Assembly: GCF_003594875.1 (NCBI RefSeq)
Contig: NZ_QZEY01000004.1
Coordinates: 615,957-679,956 of the forward strand
Direction: 5' to 3'
Source of the DNA: Bailinhaonella thermotolerans
GTDB lineage: Bacteria > Actinomycetota > Actinomycetes > Streptosporangiales > Streptosporangiaceae
DNA length: 64,000 nucleotides
In this document: positions 52,417-61,513 of the stretch, piece after piece
Layout of the letters: each line of letters starts with the position of its first letter
Numbering within the stretch: position 1 is the stretch's first letter
Translations under genes and position numbers: made by a program
The notes under the pieces: model-generated
Told to the model about the DNA's origin: nothing
The model's database searches: none
What the model saw: the letters and a program-made list of their open reading frames with translations, nothing else

Positions 52417-53040
52417 CTAGAAGGTCCGGGCGATCTCGCGGGCGCGTTCGTCGGCGCGCTTGCGTTCGAGGTCGTAGGAGCCGGTCAGGGTGGGGTGGTG
52501 GCGGATCTCCTGGATGTCCTGGATGCCCGTCCAGCGCAGCCAGTCGTTGAAGAACGTGGACTGGAAGTCGCTGCCGAACTCCGGGCCGAGGCCGGCTCCC
52601 CACACCGCGCTGGTGTAGATCACGGCGGCCCGCTTGCCCGTGAGCAGGGAGCGGTAACCCGTCTCCGGGTGCACCTCGAAGATCTTCGCCGGCTGGCTGA
52701 CGACGTCGATGAACTGCTTGAGCTTGTACGGCACGCCCGCGTTCCACATGGGCACGCCGAACAGGTAGCGGTCGAAGGAGTCGAAGCGCTCGAACGTCCG
52801 GAGGGCGGCGTCCCACGCCTCGGCCTGCTCACCCTCGGGCGTGCCCCCGCCGAACACGGTCATCTTCGCGGCCGCGGCGGCGGGCCCGAACTCGGGCAGC
52901 GTGCCGTCCCACAGGTCGAACCGCTCGACCTCCCGTCCCGGGTGCGTGGCCCGGTACTCCTCGATGAACGTCTCGGCGATGCCCCCCGAGATCGACTCCG
53001 CCCCCCGAGGGGAAGCCGAGATGTAAAGAAGACCACTCAT
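52417..53040 (-). CDS. azoR: FMN-dependent NADH-azoreductase / flavodoxin-fold quinone reductase
   Basis: The 207-residue protein has the flavodoxin_2 fold: LLYISASPRGAESIS (phosphate-binding loop), FGVPMWNAGVPYKLKQFID and IYTSAVWGAGLGPEFGSD. It reduces azo compounds and quinones with NADH, protecting against quinone stress. Twin GGAC-N4-GTCC operators lie directly upstream, but the regulator is not encoded next to it. Confidence 0.88.
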   Translation of the reverse strand: MSGLLYISASPRGAESISGGIAETFIEEYRATHPGREVERFDLWDGTLPEFGPAAAAAKMTVFGGGTPEGEQAEAWDAALRTFERFDSFDRYLFGVPMWNAGVPYKLKQFIDVVSQPAKIFEVHPETGYRSLLTGKRAAVIYTSAVWGAGLGPEFGSDFQSTFFNDWLRWTGIQDIQEIRHHPTLTGSYDLERKRADERAREIARTF

Positions 53041-53053
53041 GATCCATCCTTTT

Positions 53054-53101
53054 CGGACTACGGTCCGGTTAGTGACGATCCGACTATATGGACCGCAGTC
53101 C
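53054..53101. promoter_or_regulatory. Twin operators upstream of azoR
   Basis: CGGAC-TACG-GTCCG (53054-53067) and GGAC-CGCA-GTCC (53090-53101) are two related inverted repeats 35 bp apart (centre to centre), next to the ATG at 53040. Confidence 0.65.
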
Positions 53102-53724
53102 GCTTAAGCAAGAGCCAGCGAAGGCGCCACCGAACCCCGCCACCGATCGCCCTCCACGACCACCCGCGTGGAAACACGCCTCGCTCAGCCCGCCGGGCGG
53201 CGGCGAGCGCCAGATAGTCCAGGCCCAGGCGGTCTTGACGATGGCGGGCGGAGTATTGGTCCACGCGGCCTGGACCGGTTGTCGATCACGAGGGTCCTTC
53301 AGCGGCCGGCGAGGGGCATCGAGGACGATCTCGCCGAGGAGCGAAGCCGGGGCGGGGGCCGCAGCGGGCGAGCGATGCGCTGACCGAGAGCGGCCGATCG
53401 ACCAGAGCGCAGGCGGTCAGAGGCGCCGGCAGCGGAGATCCGTTCGGCGGTCGCCGCGCGGGCGCGTGATCGAGCGTGTCCGCGGGCCGTTCGACCGGCG
53501 GTTCGGGAGACGATCCTGTCAGGGGGTGCGGGCGGCGAGGACGACGAGCAGGTCGTCCCGAGGCGCGGGTGCACGCGAACACGATGCTGTCGTCGGCGCG
53601 GTTGGTTCAGCGGTACGGCGGGGCGGGGGTGGGCCTCGGGTCGCGGTGGGCTCTCCGGCCCCCGCGATGGGGCTCCGGGGCGGGCCGCGGTGGGCGGGGG
53701 CCCACCGCGGCGGGGTGCCGGGGG
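53102..53724. other. Gap of about 620 bp without a recognisable gene
   Basis: Several open frames exist on both strands, but none has a good start or a recognisable motif. The minus-strand frame 53058-53264 runs across the azoR operators and so is unlikely to be real. The region may be decayed coding DNA. Confidence 0.5.
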
Positions 53725-55272
53725 TCAGCCGGGGAAGACGGCGCTGTGGAGGTCGACCGGGTTGGCGGGGTCGCCGGTGGTCACGCCGTACACCGCGGTG
53801 AAGGCGGCGCCGACGGAGACCAGGCCGGTGTAGTCGCCGATCAGGCGCCCCACGCTGGTCGCGGGGAACCGGCGGGAGTCGAACGGCCCCTCGATGTGGC
53901 GCTCACGCCACGCCCCCGGGTCGGTGCAGCGGCTCGAGCAGGTGACGGCCCACAGGTCGGTGGGCAGGGTGGCGGGGTCGGGGGTGTTGGCGCGGAAGTC
54001 GTAGTAGGTGATCGCCACGGTGCCCGTGCGCGACGCGGCGACGACCGGCACGGCGGCCGAGCCGGTCGGGGTCTTGTCCACGCGGATGGGGGAGGACCAG
54101 GTCTTCCCGCCGTCGGCGGAGCGCGAGTAGGCCACGTGGAAGGTGCCGTCGGCGTCCTGGCTCTGCCAGACGGCGCTGACCGTCTTCGTGCCCGGCTGGG
54201 CGGCCAGCAGCGGGAGGGCGGCGTTGCGGATCGGGTCGCCGGAGCCGTCCGGGTCGGGGATGCGGGGGCCCACCGCGAGCGGGGCCGGGACGTTCAGCGT
54301 GGGGGCCGACCAGGTCTTGCCGCCGTCGGTGGAGCGGATGACCTGGGTGGCGCCGTCGGTGACCGTCTCGTGGTGCATGCCGATCAGCAGCGTCCCGTCG
54401 GGGAGCGGCACGAGCTGCGTGCCGATGACGCCGCTGTTCGCGGGCACGTCGTAGACCTTGCTCGTGGTCCAGGTGCGCCCGTCGTCGGTGGACTTGGCCA
54501 GGTAGATCGGCTGCACCCAGTTCGGCGTGGTGCTGGTGGACTGGTCGTCCACGCGGTCCCAGACCGCGTAGACCACGCCGGGACGGTACGGGTCCGCGGT
54601 CACCGACGGGCGGTCGTTGAAGAAGCGCGGGTTGTCGTCCCGCTTCAGGGTGACCGGCGCGTCCCAGGTCCGGCCGCCGTCGCCGGAGCGGGCGACCAGG
54701 ATGGCCGTCACGTCGCCGGCGCGGGACATCGACAGCGACGCGGCCACCGCCGCGCCCGACGGCGTGACCGTGACCCAGTGGTCCGTCGTGACGTCGTAGT
54801 CCCCGCCGTTGGCGGCCGTGCCTCCGTTGCACCGGGAGAAGGCGGGCAGGTTCTCGGACCGCCGCCAGGTCAGGCCGTAGTCGTCCGACACGGCGGCGAC
54901 CGCGCCGTTGCTGCCGTACCGGTTCCAGCGGTCCTGCTGGAACACCGTGACCAGGCGCTGCGGCCGCCTCGGGTCACGCGCCAGCATGGGCAGGACCTCG
55001 GTGTTCGGATTGAGGGTGTAGCCGTCGGCGGGGGGAAGCCCGCACCCGGCGGGCAGCGGGCTCAGGCCCGAGACCGGCCGCACGACGACGGGTCCCGGAG
55101 TCCCGGACTCGTCCGCGGCGGCGGGTCTCTCGGTCCCGGTGCCGTCTGAGGCGACGGGTCTCTGGACGCCGGTCTCGTCCGCGGCGGCCGGCTGCACGGC
55201 GAGGCAGGCGGCCAGGACGGCCGCTGCGGCTGACAGGGCCCTGAAGGGTCGGATCACGGGGGTTTTCCTCAT
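53725..55272 (-). CDS. Secreted sialidase-like protein with Asp-box (BNR) repeats
   Basis: ATG 55272 gives 515 residues with a signal peptide (LSAAAAVLAACLAVQPAAA). Five Asp-boxes of the SxDxGxTW type are visible (SDDYGLTW, SGDGGRTW, STDDGRTW, STDGGKTW, SADGGKTW), indicating a beta-propeller. The FRIP motif and the full Arg triad of true sialidases are not clearly identifiable, so exo-alpha-sialidase is likely but not certain; another glycosidase is possible. Confidence 0.8.
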   Translation of the reverse strand: MRKTPVIRPFRALSAAAAVLAACLAVQPAAADETGVQRPVASDGTGTERPAAADESGTPGPVVVRPVSGLSPLPAGCGLPPADGYTLNPNTEVLPMLARDPRRPQRLVTVFQQDRWNRYGSNGAVAAVSDDYGLTWRRSENLPAFSRCNGGTAANGGDYDVTTDHWVTVTPSGAAVAASLSMSRAGDVTAILVARSGDGGRTWDAPVTLKRDDNPRFFNDRPSVTADPYRPGVVYAVWDRVDDQSTSTTPNWVQPIYLAKSTDDGRTWTTSKVYDVPANSGVIGTQLVPLPDGTLLIGMHHETVTDGATQVIRSTDGGKTWSAPTLNVPAPLAVGPRIPDPDGSGDPIRNAALPLLAAQPGTKTVSAVWQSQDADGTFHVAYSRSADGGKTWSSPIRVDKTPTGSAAVPVVAASRTGTVAITYYDFRANTPDPATLPTDLWAVTCSSRCTDPGAWRERHIEGPFDSRRFPATSVGRLIGDYTGLVSVGAAFTAVYGVTTGDPANPVDLHSAVFPG

Positions 55273-55505
55273 CTTCGTCTCTCGGGGGATGTCGGCGCCA
55301 CACCGGGATGGCACGGCGCCCGGTGGTCGGCGGAAGCCGCGGGGAAGACTACAACCGCAAGATCGTTTCGTCCCTCCGTTGTCCGGATACCGCCCTCCGT
55401 TGTCCGAATGCCGCTCGTCGCCCCGCCCGGCGCGGTCGAGCCCTCCGGCGCGCCGCCCGCCCCCCGCGCCGCCGTACGGCTGCCGCCCCCCGCGCCGCCG
55501 TACGG

Positions 55506-55534
55506 CCGCCGCCCCCTCGGCCGTGGGGCGGCGG
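55506..55534 (-). terminator. Terminator of the MFS efflux gene
   Basis: CCGCCGCCCC / GGGGCGGCGG arms with a 9-base loop lie 43 bp after the MFS stop on the minus strand. The rest of the 304-bp gap (55273-55576) holds only GCCGTACGGC palindromes and low-complexity DNA. Confidence 0.6.
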
Positions 55535-55576
55535 GCGTTTAGCCGTACGGCTGCGGCCGAGGGGGGCGGGTCCGGG

Positions 55577-56782
55577 TCAGGCGGCTTCGGCGGGGCCCTC
55601 GCCGGGACGCGTCCGGTCCAGGAGCACGGTGAGGACGGCGGCGGCGAAGACGAGGACCGCGGCGAGCAGGGGCAGGGCCTGCGAGCCGAAGGCCTGCAGG
55701 CCGAGCGCGCCGGCCGCGCCCGACAGCGACACCGCCAGGTACACCGCTGACTGGTAGAGCGAGGTGACCAGCGACTGGCCGCTCGGAGTGAGCGCGATGA
55801 TCCGGTGCTGCTGCGGGGTGGTGACGCCGAAGGAGAAGAAGCCGGACAGCACGACGGCCACGAGCGCCGCCGGGATCGTGCCGGTGGCCAGGGGCGTCAG
55901 GGCGAACACCACGCCCAGGGCCAGCGTCACGGCGATGACGACCCGCCGCGCGCCCCGGCGGTCCGCCTGGTGGCCCGCGGTGATGTTGCCCAGGGTGCCC
56001 GCGATCCCGAACGTCAGCAGCAGCATCGCCAGGGCGTCCGGGCCGTGGCCGATCGCCGGGGCGAAGATCTCGCTGATGTAGGTGTAGGGCATGTAGATGC
56101 CGACGAAGGCCACGACCGTGGTGACCAGCAGCCCGACGACCCGCGGGTTCCGCAGCGGGGCGAGGTAGCCGCGCACGCCCGGGGACACGCCGCGGCCGCG
56201 CGCGGGCAGCCACAGGGCGATCCCCGGCACGGCCAGCAGGCCCAGGCCGCTCACGAGCCACATGGTCGCCCGCCAGTCCAGGTTCCCGCCGACGAGGGTG
56301 CCCAGCGGCGCGCCGAACACGAGCGAGGTGGTCGAGCCGAGCATGACGATCGCGATGGCCCGCCCGCGCTCGCGCTCCCCGGCGAGCATCGCGGCGGTGG
56401 CGGTGGCGGTGGCGGTGAACAGGGCGGCGCCGGCCGCGGCGAGGGCGCGCGAGGCCAGGACCAGCCCGTATCCGGGCGCGAGCGCGGTCACCGCGTTGCC
56501 TATCGTGAAGACGGCGAGCGCGGTGACGAGCACGGCCCGGCGGGACCAGGAGGCGGTCAGCGCGGCCAGCACCGGGGCGAGCACGGCGTAGCTGATGGCG
56601 AAGACCGTGACGAGCTGGCCGGCGGCGGCCACGCTGACGTGCAGCGACCCGGCGATGGCGGGGAGCAGGCCGGCGATGACGAAGCCGTCTGTCCCGACGG
56701 CGAACACCCCGAACGACAACAGCGCCGCGTGCGGGCGCCAGCGGATCGCCGGCCGCTCCGGGGCGGTCGTGAGAGAGGTCAT
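55577..56782 (-). CDS. MFS efflux transporter (Cmx/AraJ-like, DHA1)
   Basis: The 401-residue protein has 12 membrane helices. FAVGTDGFVIAGLLPAIAGS at helix 1 and the repeated Ala/Thr helices (TATATATAAMLAGERERGRA) are typical of the chloramphenicol/arabinose-type DHA1 exporters. It is divergent from an ArsR-type regulator, and TTACGA-N6-TCGTAA lies between them. Confidence 0.9.
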   Translation of the reverse strand: MTSLTTAPERPAIRWRPHAALLSFGVFAVGTDGFVIAGLLPAIAGSLHVSVAAAGQLVTVFAISYAVLAPVLAALTASWSRRAVLVTALAVFTIGNAVTALAPGYGLVLASRALAAAGAALFTATATATAAMLAGERERGRAIAIVMLGSTTSLVFGAPLGTLVGGNLDWRATMWLVSGLGLLAVPGIALWLPARGRGVSPGVRGYLAPLRNPRVVGLLVTTVVAFVGIYMPYTYISEIFAPAIGHGPDALAMLLLTFGIAGTLGNITAGHQADRRGARRVVIAVTLALGVVFALTPLATGTIPAALVAVVLSGFFSFGVTTPQQHRIIALTPSGQSLVTSLYQSAVYLAVSLSGAAGALGLQAFGSQALPLLAAVLVFAAAVLTVLLDRTRPGEGPAEAA

Positions 56783-56808
56783 TCCACTCCTCCGACACTC
56801 TTCGGAAG

Positions 56809-56826
56809 TTACGACATTAATCGTAA
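56809..56826. promoter_or_regulatory. ArsR-type operator
   Basis: TTACGA-CATTAA-TCGTAA is a perfect inverted repeat in the 98-bp divergent gap. A further half-site TCGTAA occurs at 56844-56849. Confidence 0.7.
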
Positions 56827-56880
56827 TAGTAGTCCGACGAGTATCGTAAGAGCGGACGTGTATCGGAGAAGAGGGCTGAG

Positions 56881-57219
56881 ATGACCGGTTCGCAGGAGAC
56901 GTGGCTGCCGCAGCCCGACCTGGACGCCATCGACGTCGGGACCGTCCTGCAGGCCCTGGCCGATCCGGTGCGGCTGCAGATCGTGCGGGCCCTCGACGCC
57001 GTGGGGGAGTCCACCTGCTCGGCGCTCGACGTGCCGGTGAAGGTCTCGACGGTATCGCACCACGTGCACATCCTGCGGCGGGCCGGCCTGGTCTCCACCC
57101 GCCTGGACGGCACCTCGCGGCCGAGCCGCCTGCGCCGCGAGGAACTGGAACGCCGGTTCCCCGGCCTCCTGGACGCCATCCTGCACGCGCCCCCGCCCGC
57201 CCCGCCGCGCGAACCCTGA
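56881..57219 (+). CDS. ArsR-family regulator
   Basis: The 112-residue winged-helix protein has VLQALADPVRLQIVRAL and the recognition helix VSTVSHHVHILRRAGL. It lacks the Cys motif of metal sensors, so its signal is probably organic or redox. It is divergent from the MFS exporter and should repress it. Confidence 0.9.
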   Translation: MTGSQETWLPQPDLDAIDVGTVLQALADPVRLQIVRALDAVGESTCSALDVPVKVSTVSHHVHILRRAGLVSTRLDGTSRPSRLRREELERRFPGLLDAILHAPPPAPPREP

Positions 57220-57225
57220 CCGCGT

Positions 57226-57850
57226 ACGGCTCGCGGCGCTCGACGCGGGCATCACCGGCTTCGACACCGCCGACGTGGACGGGCGCCCCCGGCTACGGCG
57301 CGGCCGAGAGGGTGCTCGGCGAGGCGCTGGCCGGTGTGCGCCGCGAGTCCGTCGAGATCTCCACCAAGGTGTGCCTGCCGACCGGCCCCGGCCCCAACGG
57401 CGAGGGCGTGTCCCGCAAGCACATCCTCGAGAGCTGCCACGCCTCGCTGCGCAACCTCCGCACGGACTACGCCGACCTCTCCCAGGCCCACCGGTTCGAC
57501 GAGGACACGCCGCTGGAGGAGACCATGACCGCCTTCGCGGACCTGGTACGGCAGGGCAAGGTCCTCTACCTCGGCGTCTCGGAGTGGCGGGCCGGCCAGA
57601 TCGAGGCCCCGGCGGCCCTCGCGGCCGAGCTGAGGGTCCCGCTGATCTCCAACCAGGCGCAGTACTCCATGCTGTGGCGCGTCATCGAGAAGGAGGTCGT
57701 GCCCGCGAGCGACCGCCTGGCCTCGGCCAGATCGCCTTCTCACCGCCGGCGCAGGGAGTCCTGACCGGCAAGTCCCGGCCCGAGCGCCAGGCGCCCGCCG
57801 AGAGCCGGGCCACCGGCGGCGAAGCGGCCTGCCCGAGGCGATCGCCGCCA
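57226..57850 (+). pseudogene. Broken aldo/keto reductase
   Basis: The translated pieces match the aldo/keto reductase family: LDAGITGFDTADV, GYGAAERVLGEALAGVRRE, NQAQYSMLWRVIE and FSPPAQGVLTGK. Two compensating single-base indels are visible, an extra C in the run near 57285 and a missing G near 57719. The N-terminal strand and the last 100 or more residues are absent. The gene abuts the ArsR stop, so it is a truncated pseudogene. Confidence 0.8.
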
Positions 57851-58027
57851 TCCGTGCCTGGATCGGCTGGACCAGCACTCTCCTCCTGGCCGGGTGGTGG
57901 TCCAGCGGCCCGAGCGCCGCGCCCGCCGCCGCTGGCCCCGCACCTTTCTCATCGGAGGAGGCGAGCTGCGGCGGCGGTCGCCGGGAAATACGAGGTCAGG
58001 CTCGGATCGGCACGTCGGCGCCCGCCG

Positions 58028-60139
58028 TCACAGGGTGCCGGAGGCGATGGGCAGGGTGACCGAGCTGGGGCCCGTCTGGACGGTGAGCCGGGTGCCCTCC
58101 GGGTAGCGCAGGGAGAAGGAACGCGCGTACGGCTTGCCGTTGGAGAGCATGGCGGGGGCGGCGTCGGTGGACAGGATCACGATGCCGATGCGGTGGCCCT
58201 TGCGGAAGACGTAGTCGGCCGGCTGGGTGGTCCAGGAGAAGGAGTACGGCTCCCCGTCGGCGATGTGGTCGGTCCTGGCGATGGAGTAGCGGTTGTTGGC
58301 GTCCATGAAGCCGCGGGAGACGACCTTGTGGTCCGTGGTGCGGGTGAAGACCTTCAGCGGGAAGGCGCAGCCGGAGTCGCCGGTGATCCGCTGGCCGAAG
58401 CAGACGGTCCGGCTGGTGTCGTCGGCGTACTCGGTGTAGGTCCAGTCCCCTTCCGGGGAGTACGTGCTGCGCACGGCGGTGCCGTAGTCGACGACCAGTG
58501 CGGCCAGGTTCGGGGAGGAGCCGTCCAGGGCGGCGCGCACGGACAGTTCGACCTCGCCGCTCAGCCGTACGTCGGAGGCCAGCGGTTCGGAGACGTAGAG
58601 CAGCCGGTTGGGGTTGGCGGCGCCGGGATCGGCGGCGAGCTCGTCGGCGGTGTGGGTGCGGCCCTTGTCGACCATCGTCTGCAGGGCCTTGCCGGCGTTG
58701 CGGGTGCTGAGCCCGCCCTCTCTGGTCAGCTTGAGCTTGACGCCCTTGGCGGCCGGCCAGGCGTCCTGGGTGGTCCAGGTGGCGAAGTCGACGTTGCTCT
58801 GCACGTCCACCTTGGGCTCCGCGGTGATGCCGTTCTCGATGCCGTGCAGCCAGTGGTCGTACCAGCGGTGCTGCTGGCGCACCCACTCCTCGCCGCGCAA
58901 CTGCACGGGCCGCAGGTGCGCGCCCTGGAACAGCCACATCTTGCGCGGGATCCCGTTGTCCTGCAGGTACTTCCACAGTTCGGTGCTCTGGCGCGGCGTG
59001 ACGTTGTAGTCCTCGGTGCCCTGGGCGATGAAGACGCTCGCCTTGATCTTGCCGAAGTCCGGGCGGGAGTTCCGCAGCGCCCAGAAGTCGGTGTAGTCGC
59101 CCGAGGCCCGGGCGGACCGGTCCCCGCGCAGCGCGGCGACCTCGTCGGCGCAGATGGTGTTGCCGTCGCGGGTGCTGTTGCCGCCGGCCAGGTTGGCCGG
59201 CTCGACGGTGGCCAGGCCCTGCGGGCCCCGGACGGCGCCGTTCTCCCGGTACCACTCGTACCAGTTGGAGATCCCGGCCACCGTCGTGATCGTCTTGAGC
59301 CCGGCTACGCCGGTCGTGGCGGCGGCGATGGGAAGCGTGCCGTCGTAGGACTTGCCCTTCAGCGCGACGCTGCCGGTGGACCAGTTCGCGGCGGTGACCG
59401 GGTCGCCGTTGACGTCCCAGCCGCGGGTGCGCCCGTTGAGCCAGTCGACGGCCGCGACGACGCCCTGCGTCTCCTCCGGCGTGCCGATGCTCGCGCACCC
59501 GGTCGAGCCGTTGGTGCCGAGCATGTCGAGCTCGGCCACGGCGTATCCGCGGGGGACGAAGTAGTTGTCGAAGTGGTTCTCATAGGTCAGATTGCCCGCC
59601 CCGGCGGGTTTGGCAACGGCCGGGTCGCCGCTGACCATGGCGTCGGCGGCCCGGTCGGACGCGCGTTCCTCGCGGGCGCGCTCGCCCAGCACGTCGATCG
59701 GGCTGTCGCCGCTCGTCTTGTCGTACTCCTTGTTGTGCCCGTTGCCCCGGCGCTCGGCGATCACCGCGTCCACCTCCGGCGCGGAGGTGTAGGTCGGCTG
59801 GGTCAGCTTGGAGGTCCTGCCGTACGACGGGCCGTAGTACGGCGCCGGCTCGATGATCGTCGGTACCTTGAGGCCCGACTCCGTCTCCCGGGGTCGTTTC
59901 AGCCGGAGCTGTACGGTGTCCAGCCGGCCGTCGTGGTCGGTATCGACCGTGGTCTCGATGTTGACGACCTGGTAGACGGCGTCATTGAAGGAGAAGACCG
60001 GCTGGGTCTCACCGTTGGCCACCCTTATCGCGGGGACGGACGCCGCCTGTGCGGGCGCTACGGCGATCAGGGCGGGTGCGGACAGGGCGCCGGCCACCGT
60101 GACGGCGGTCGCGGCGCGGAGATACGCGGATGTGCGCAT
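58028..60139 (-). CDS. Secreted Xaa-Pro dipeptidyl-peptidase (S15/CocE family)
   Basis: ATG 60139 gives 703 residues with a signal peptide (ending APAQAAS). Ser264 lies in GKSYDGT, the GxSYxG nucleophile elbow of S15 enzymes. Asp is in QGTEDYNVTPRQ and His in QGAHLRP. The C-terminal jelly-roll domain (VRLSGEVELSVRAALDGSSP) is typical. It releases X-Pro dipeptides outside the cell. It is divergent from a LysR regulator. Confidence 0.92.
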   Translation of the reverse strand: MRTSAYLRAATAVTVAGALSAPALIAVAPAQAASVPAIRVANGETQPVFSFNDAVYQVVNIETTVDTDHDGRLDTVQLRLKRPRETESGLKVPTIIEPAPYYGPSYGRTSKLTQPTYTSAPEVDAVIAERRGNGHNKEYDKTSGDSPIDVLGERAREERASDRAADAMVSGDPAVAKPAGAGNLTYENHFDNYFVPRGYAVAELDMLGTNGSTGCASIGTPEETQGVVAAVDWLNGRTRGWDVNGDPVTAANWSTGSVALKGKSYDGTLPIAAATTGVAGLKTITTVAGISNWYEWYRENGAVRGPQGLATVEPANLAGGNSTRDGNTICADEVAALRGDRSARASGDYTDFWALRNSRPDFGKIKASVFIAQGTEDYNVTPRQSTELWKYLQDNGIPRKMWLFQGAHLRPVQLRGEEWVRQQHRWYDHWLHGIENGITAEPKVDVQSNVDFATWTTQDAWPAAKGVKLKLTREGGLSTRNAGKALQTMVDKGRTHTADELAADPGAANPNRLLYVSEPLASDVRLSGEVELSVRAALDGSSPNLAALVVDYGTAVRSTYSPEGDWTYTEYADDTSRTVCFGQRITGDSGCAFPLKVFTRTTDHKVVSRGFMDANNRYSIARTDHIADGEPYSFSWTTQPADYVFRKGHRIGIVILSTDAAPAMLSNGKPYARSFSLRYPEGTRLTVQTGPSSVTLPIASGTL

Positions 60140-60206
60140 GGACTCTCCGAAGCGTGGGGGGTGCTTCAGGCATCTCAGCGGTACGGGATGTGCCTGATCA
60201 ATCCCA

Positions 60207-60218
60207 GTTATCCATAAC
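60207..60218. promoter_or_regulatory. Inverted repeat between the S15 peptidase and LysR genes
   Basis: GTTAT-CC-ATAAC lies 10 bp before the LysR start and is a candidate LysR-binding or repressor site. Confidence 0.45.
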
Positions 60219-60227
60219 ATCCCTTAC

Positions 60228-61172
60228 GTGCAGCTCGAACTCCGGCACCTCCGCATCCTCAAGACCATCGCCGATGCGGGAAGTCTCACCAGGGCCGCAG
60301 CCGCGCTGGGGCTGTCGCAGCCCGCGCTCACCGCGCAGTTGCGCAGAATCGAGCAGCTCCTCGGGCGGGAGGTCTTCACCCGGGGGCGGCAGGGCGTGAC
60401 CGCCACGCCGTACGGGGAGTTCGTGCTGACCCGGACGCGAACGATCATGGCGAACCTGGACGAGATCCTCGCGCGGGGGCCGGAATCCGCGGACCCGCCC
60501 GCCGTACGCGTGGGCGGCGCGGACAATCACCTGGTCGTGGGCCTGCTGGAACAGCTCACCGAGGTCTTTCCCGGGGCGCGGGTGTCACTGCGGACCGAGT
60601 ACTTCATCCGGGTGCTGCTCGACCTCGTCATCGGCGGCGCCCTGGACGTGGCGCTGGTGGCCGACTATCCGGGGCACGAGCTGCGCCGGCAGCCGACGTT
60701 CGAGACGGGGGTGGTGGCCGTCGAACCGGTCTTCGTGGCCCTGTCGGCGGCGCATCCACTCGCCGCGCGGCAGGAGATCGACCTGCCGGAGCTGGCGCGG
60801 GAGCCGTGGGCGGTGCCGCCGTCGGACGGGCTCGGGTGGCCCGAGCACCTGCTGGAGGTGTGCGCGGCGGCGGGGTTCACGCCGCGGGCGCAGTACCGGA
60901 TGGCCGAACCGGGGTCGCGGCGGCAGCTCATCGCGGCCGGGCGGGCGGTGACGGCGTGCCAGGCGCTGTTCCGGCAGGACGCGGAGGTGGCGGTGCGACC
61001 GCTGCGCGGTGACCCGCTGTCCATCCGGCACCTGCTGGTGTGGAACCCGGCCAGCCCGGTGGCCGCCCGGGCGGATGAGGTGCTCGCGGCGGCGCGGGAG
61101 GGGTACCGGCGGCTGCTGGCCCCGTGGCGTCACGACCATCCGCGACTGGCCGCGCGGTTCCCCGACGGGTAG
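60228..61172 (+). CDS. LysR-family transcriptional regulator
   Basis: The 314-residue protein has the N-terminal LTTR winged helix (LRHLRILKTIADAGSLTRAA, SQPALTAQLRRIE) and a type-2 periplasmic-binding effector domain. GTG 60228 is the start. It is divergent from the S15 peptidase and probably controls it. It is the last intact gene before the degraded element. Confidence 0.93.
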   Translation: MQLELRHLRILKTIADAGSLTRAAAALGLSQPALTAQLRRIEQLLGREVFTRGRQGVTATPYGEFVLTRTRTIMANLDEILARGPESADPPAVRVGGADNHLVVGLLEQLTEVFPGARVSLRTEYFIRVLLDLVIGGALDVALVADYPGHELRRQPTFETGVVAVEPVFVALSAAHPLAARQEIDLPELAREPWAVPPSDGLGWPEHLLEVCAAAGFTPRAQYRMAEPGSRRQLIAAGRAVTACQALFRQDAEVAVRPLRGDPLSIRHLLVWNPASPVAARADEVLAAAREGYRRLLAPWRHDHPRLAARFPDG

Positions 61173-61324
61173 GGGTCACGCCGCCAGAACGCCGTCACCG
61201 ACGCCAGAAGACGTCGTGAGCGTGCCGGCCGGCCACGTGTTCCCGGAGCTCCGCGACCAGCCCCCGCCCGGAGCGGCAGACGTTGAAGTCGTCCATCTCG
61301 GCACGCTCTCCGCGGCGCTTCGGT

Positions 61325-61513
61325 GCAGGAGGCCGGCGGCCGTTTCGGACGATCATCGATGCGCCCGGTCCGTGCCCGCGAGCGCACGACGAGCACATAC
61401 GAGGTGGAACTCGGCTCCGGAGAGGCTCGAAACTTCGAGAAATCGCAGTTCAGAGCCTTGATCACAGCGCGCCCCTGCAGGATTCGAACCTGCGACCGAC
61501 GGATTAGAAGTCC
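61325..61513. repeat. Direct repeat A / att-like site with tRNA-Arg(TCT) 3' half
   Basis: The 189-bp segment matches 63795-63983. The last 81 bp are nearly identical and carry, on the minus strand, a tRNA anticodon loop CTTCTAA (anticodon TCT, Arg), the T-arm GCAGG-TTCGAAT-CCTGC and the acceptor 3' strand. The D-arm half is missing, so this is an attachment-site remnant, not a working tRNA. Confidence 0.75.

Noticed and set aside
61195..61297. 33-codon minus-strand frame starting at 61297
   Set aside because: It has no recognisable family, no clear ribosome site at the right distance and lies beside a decayed element.
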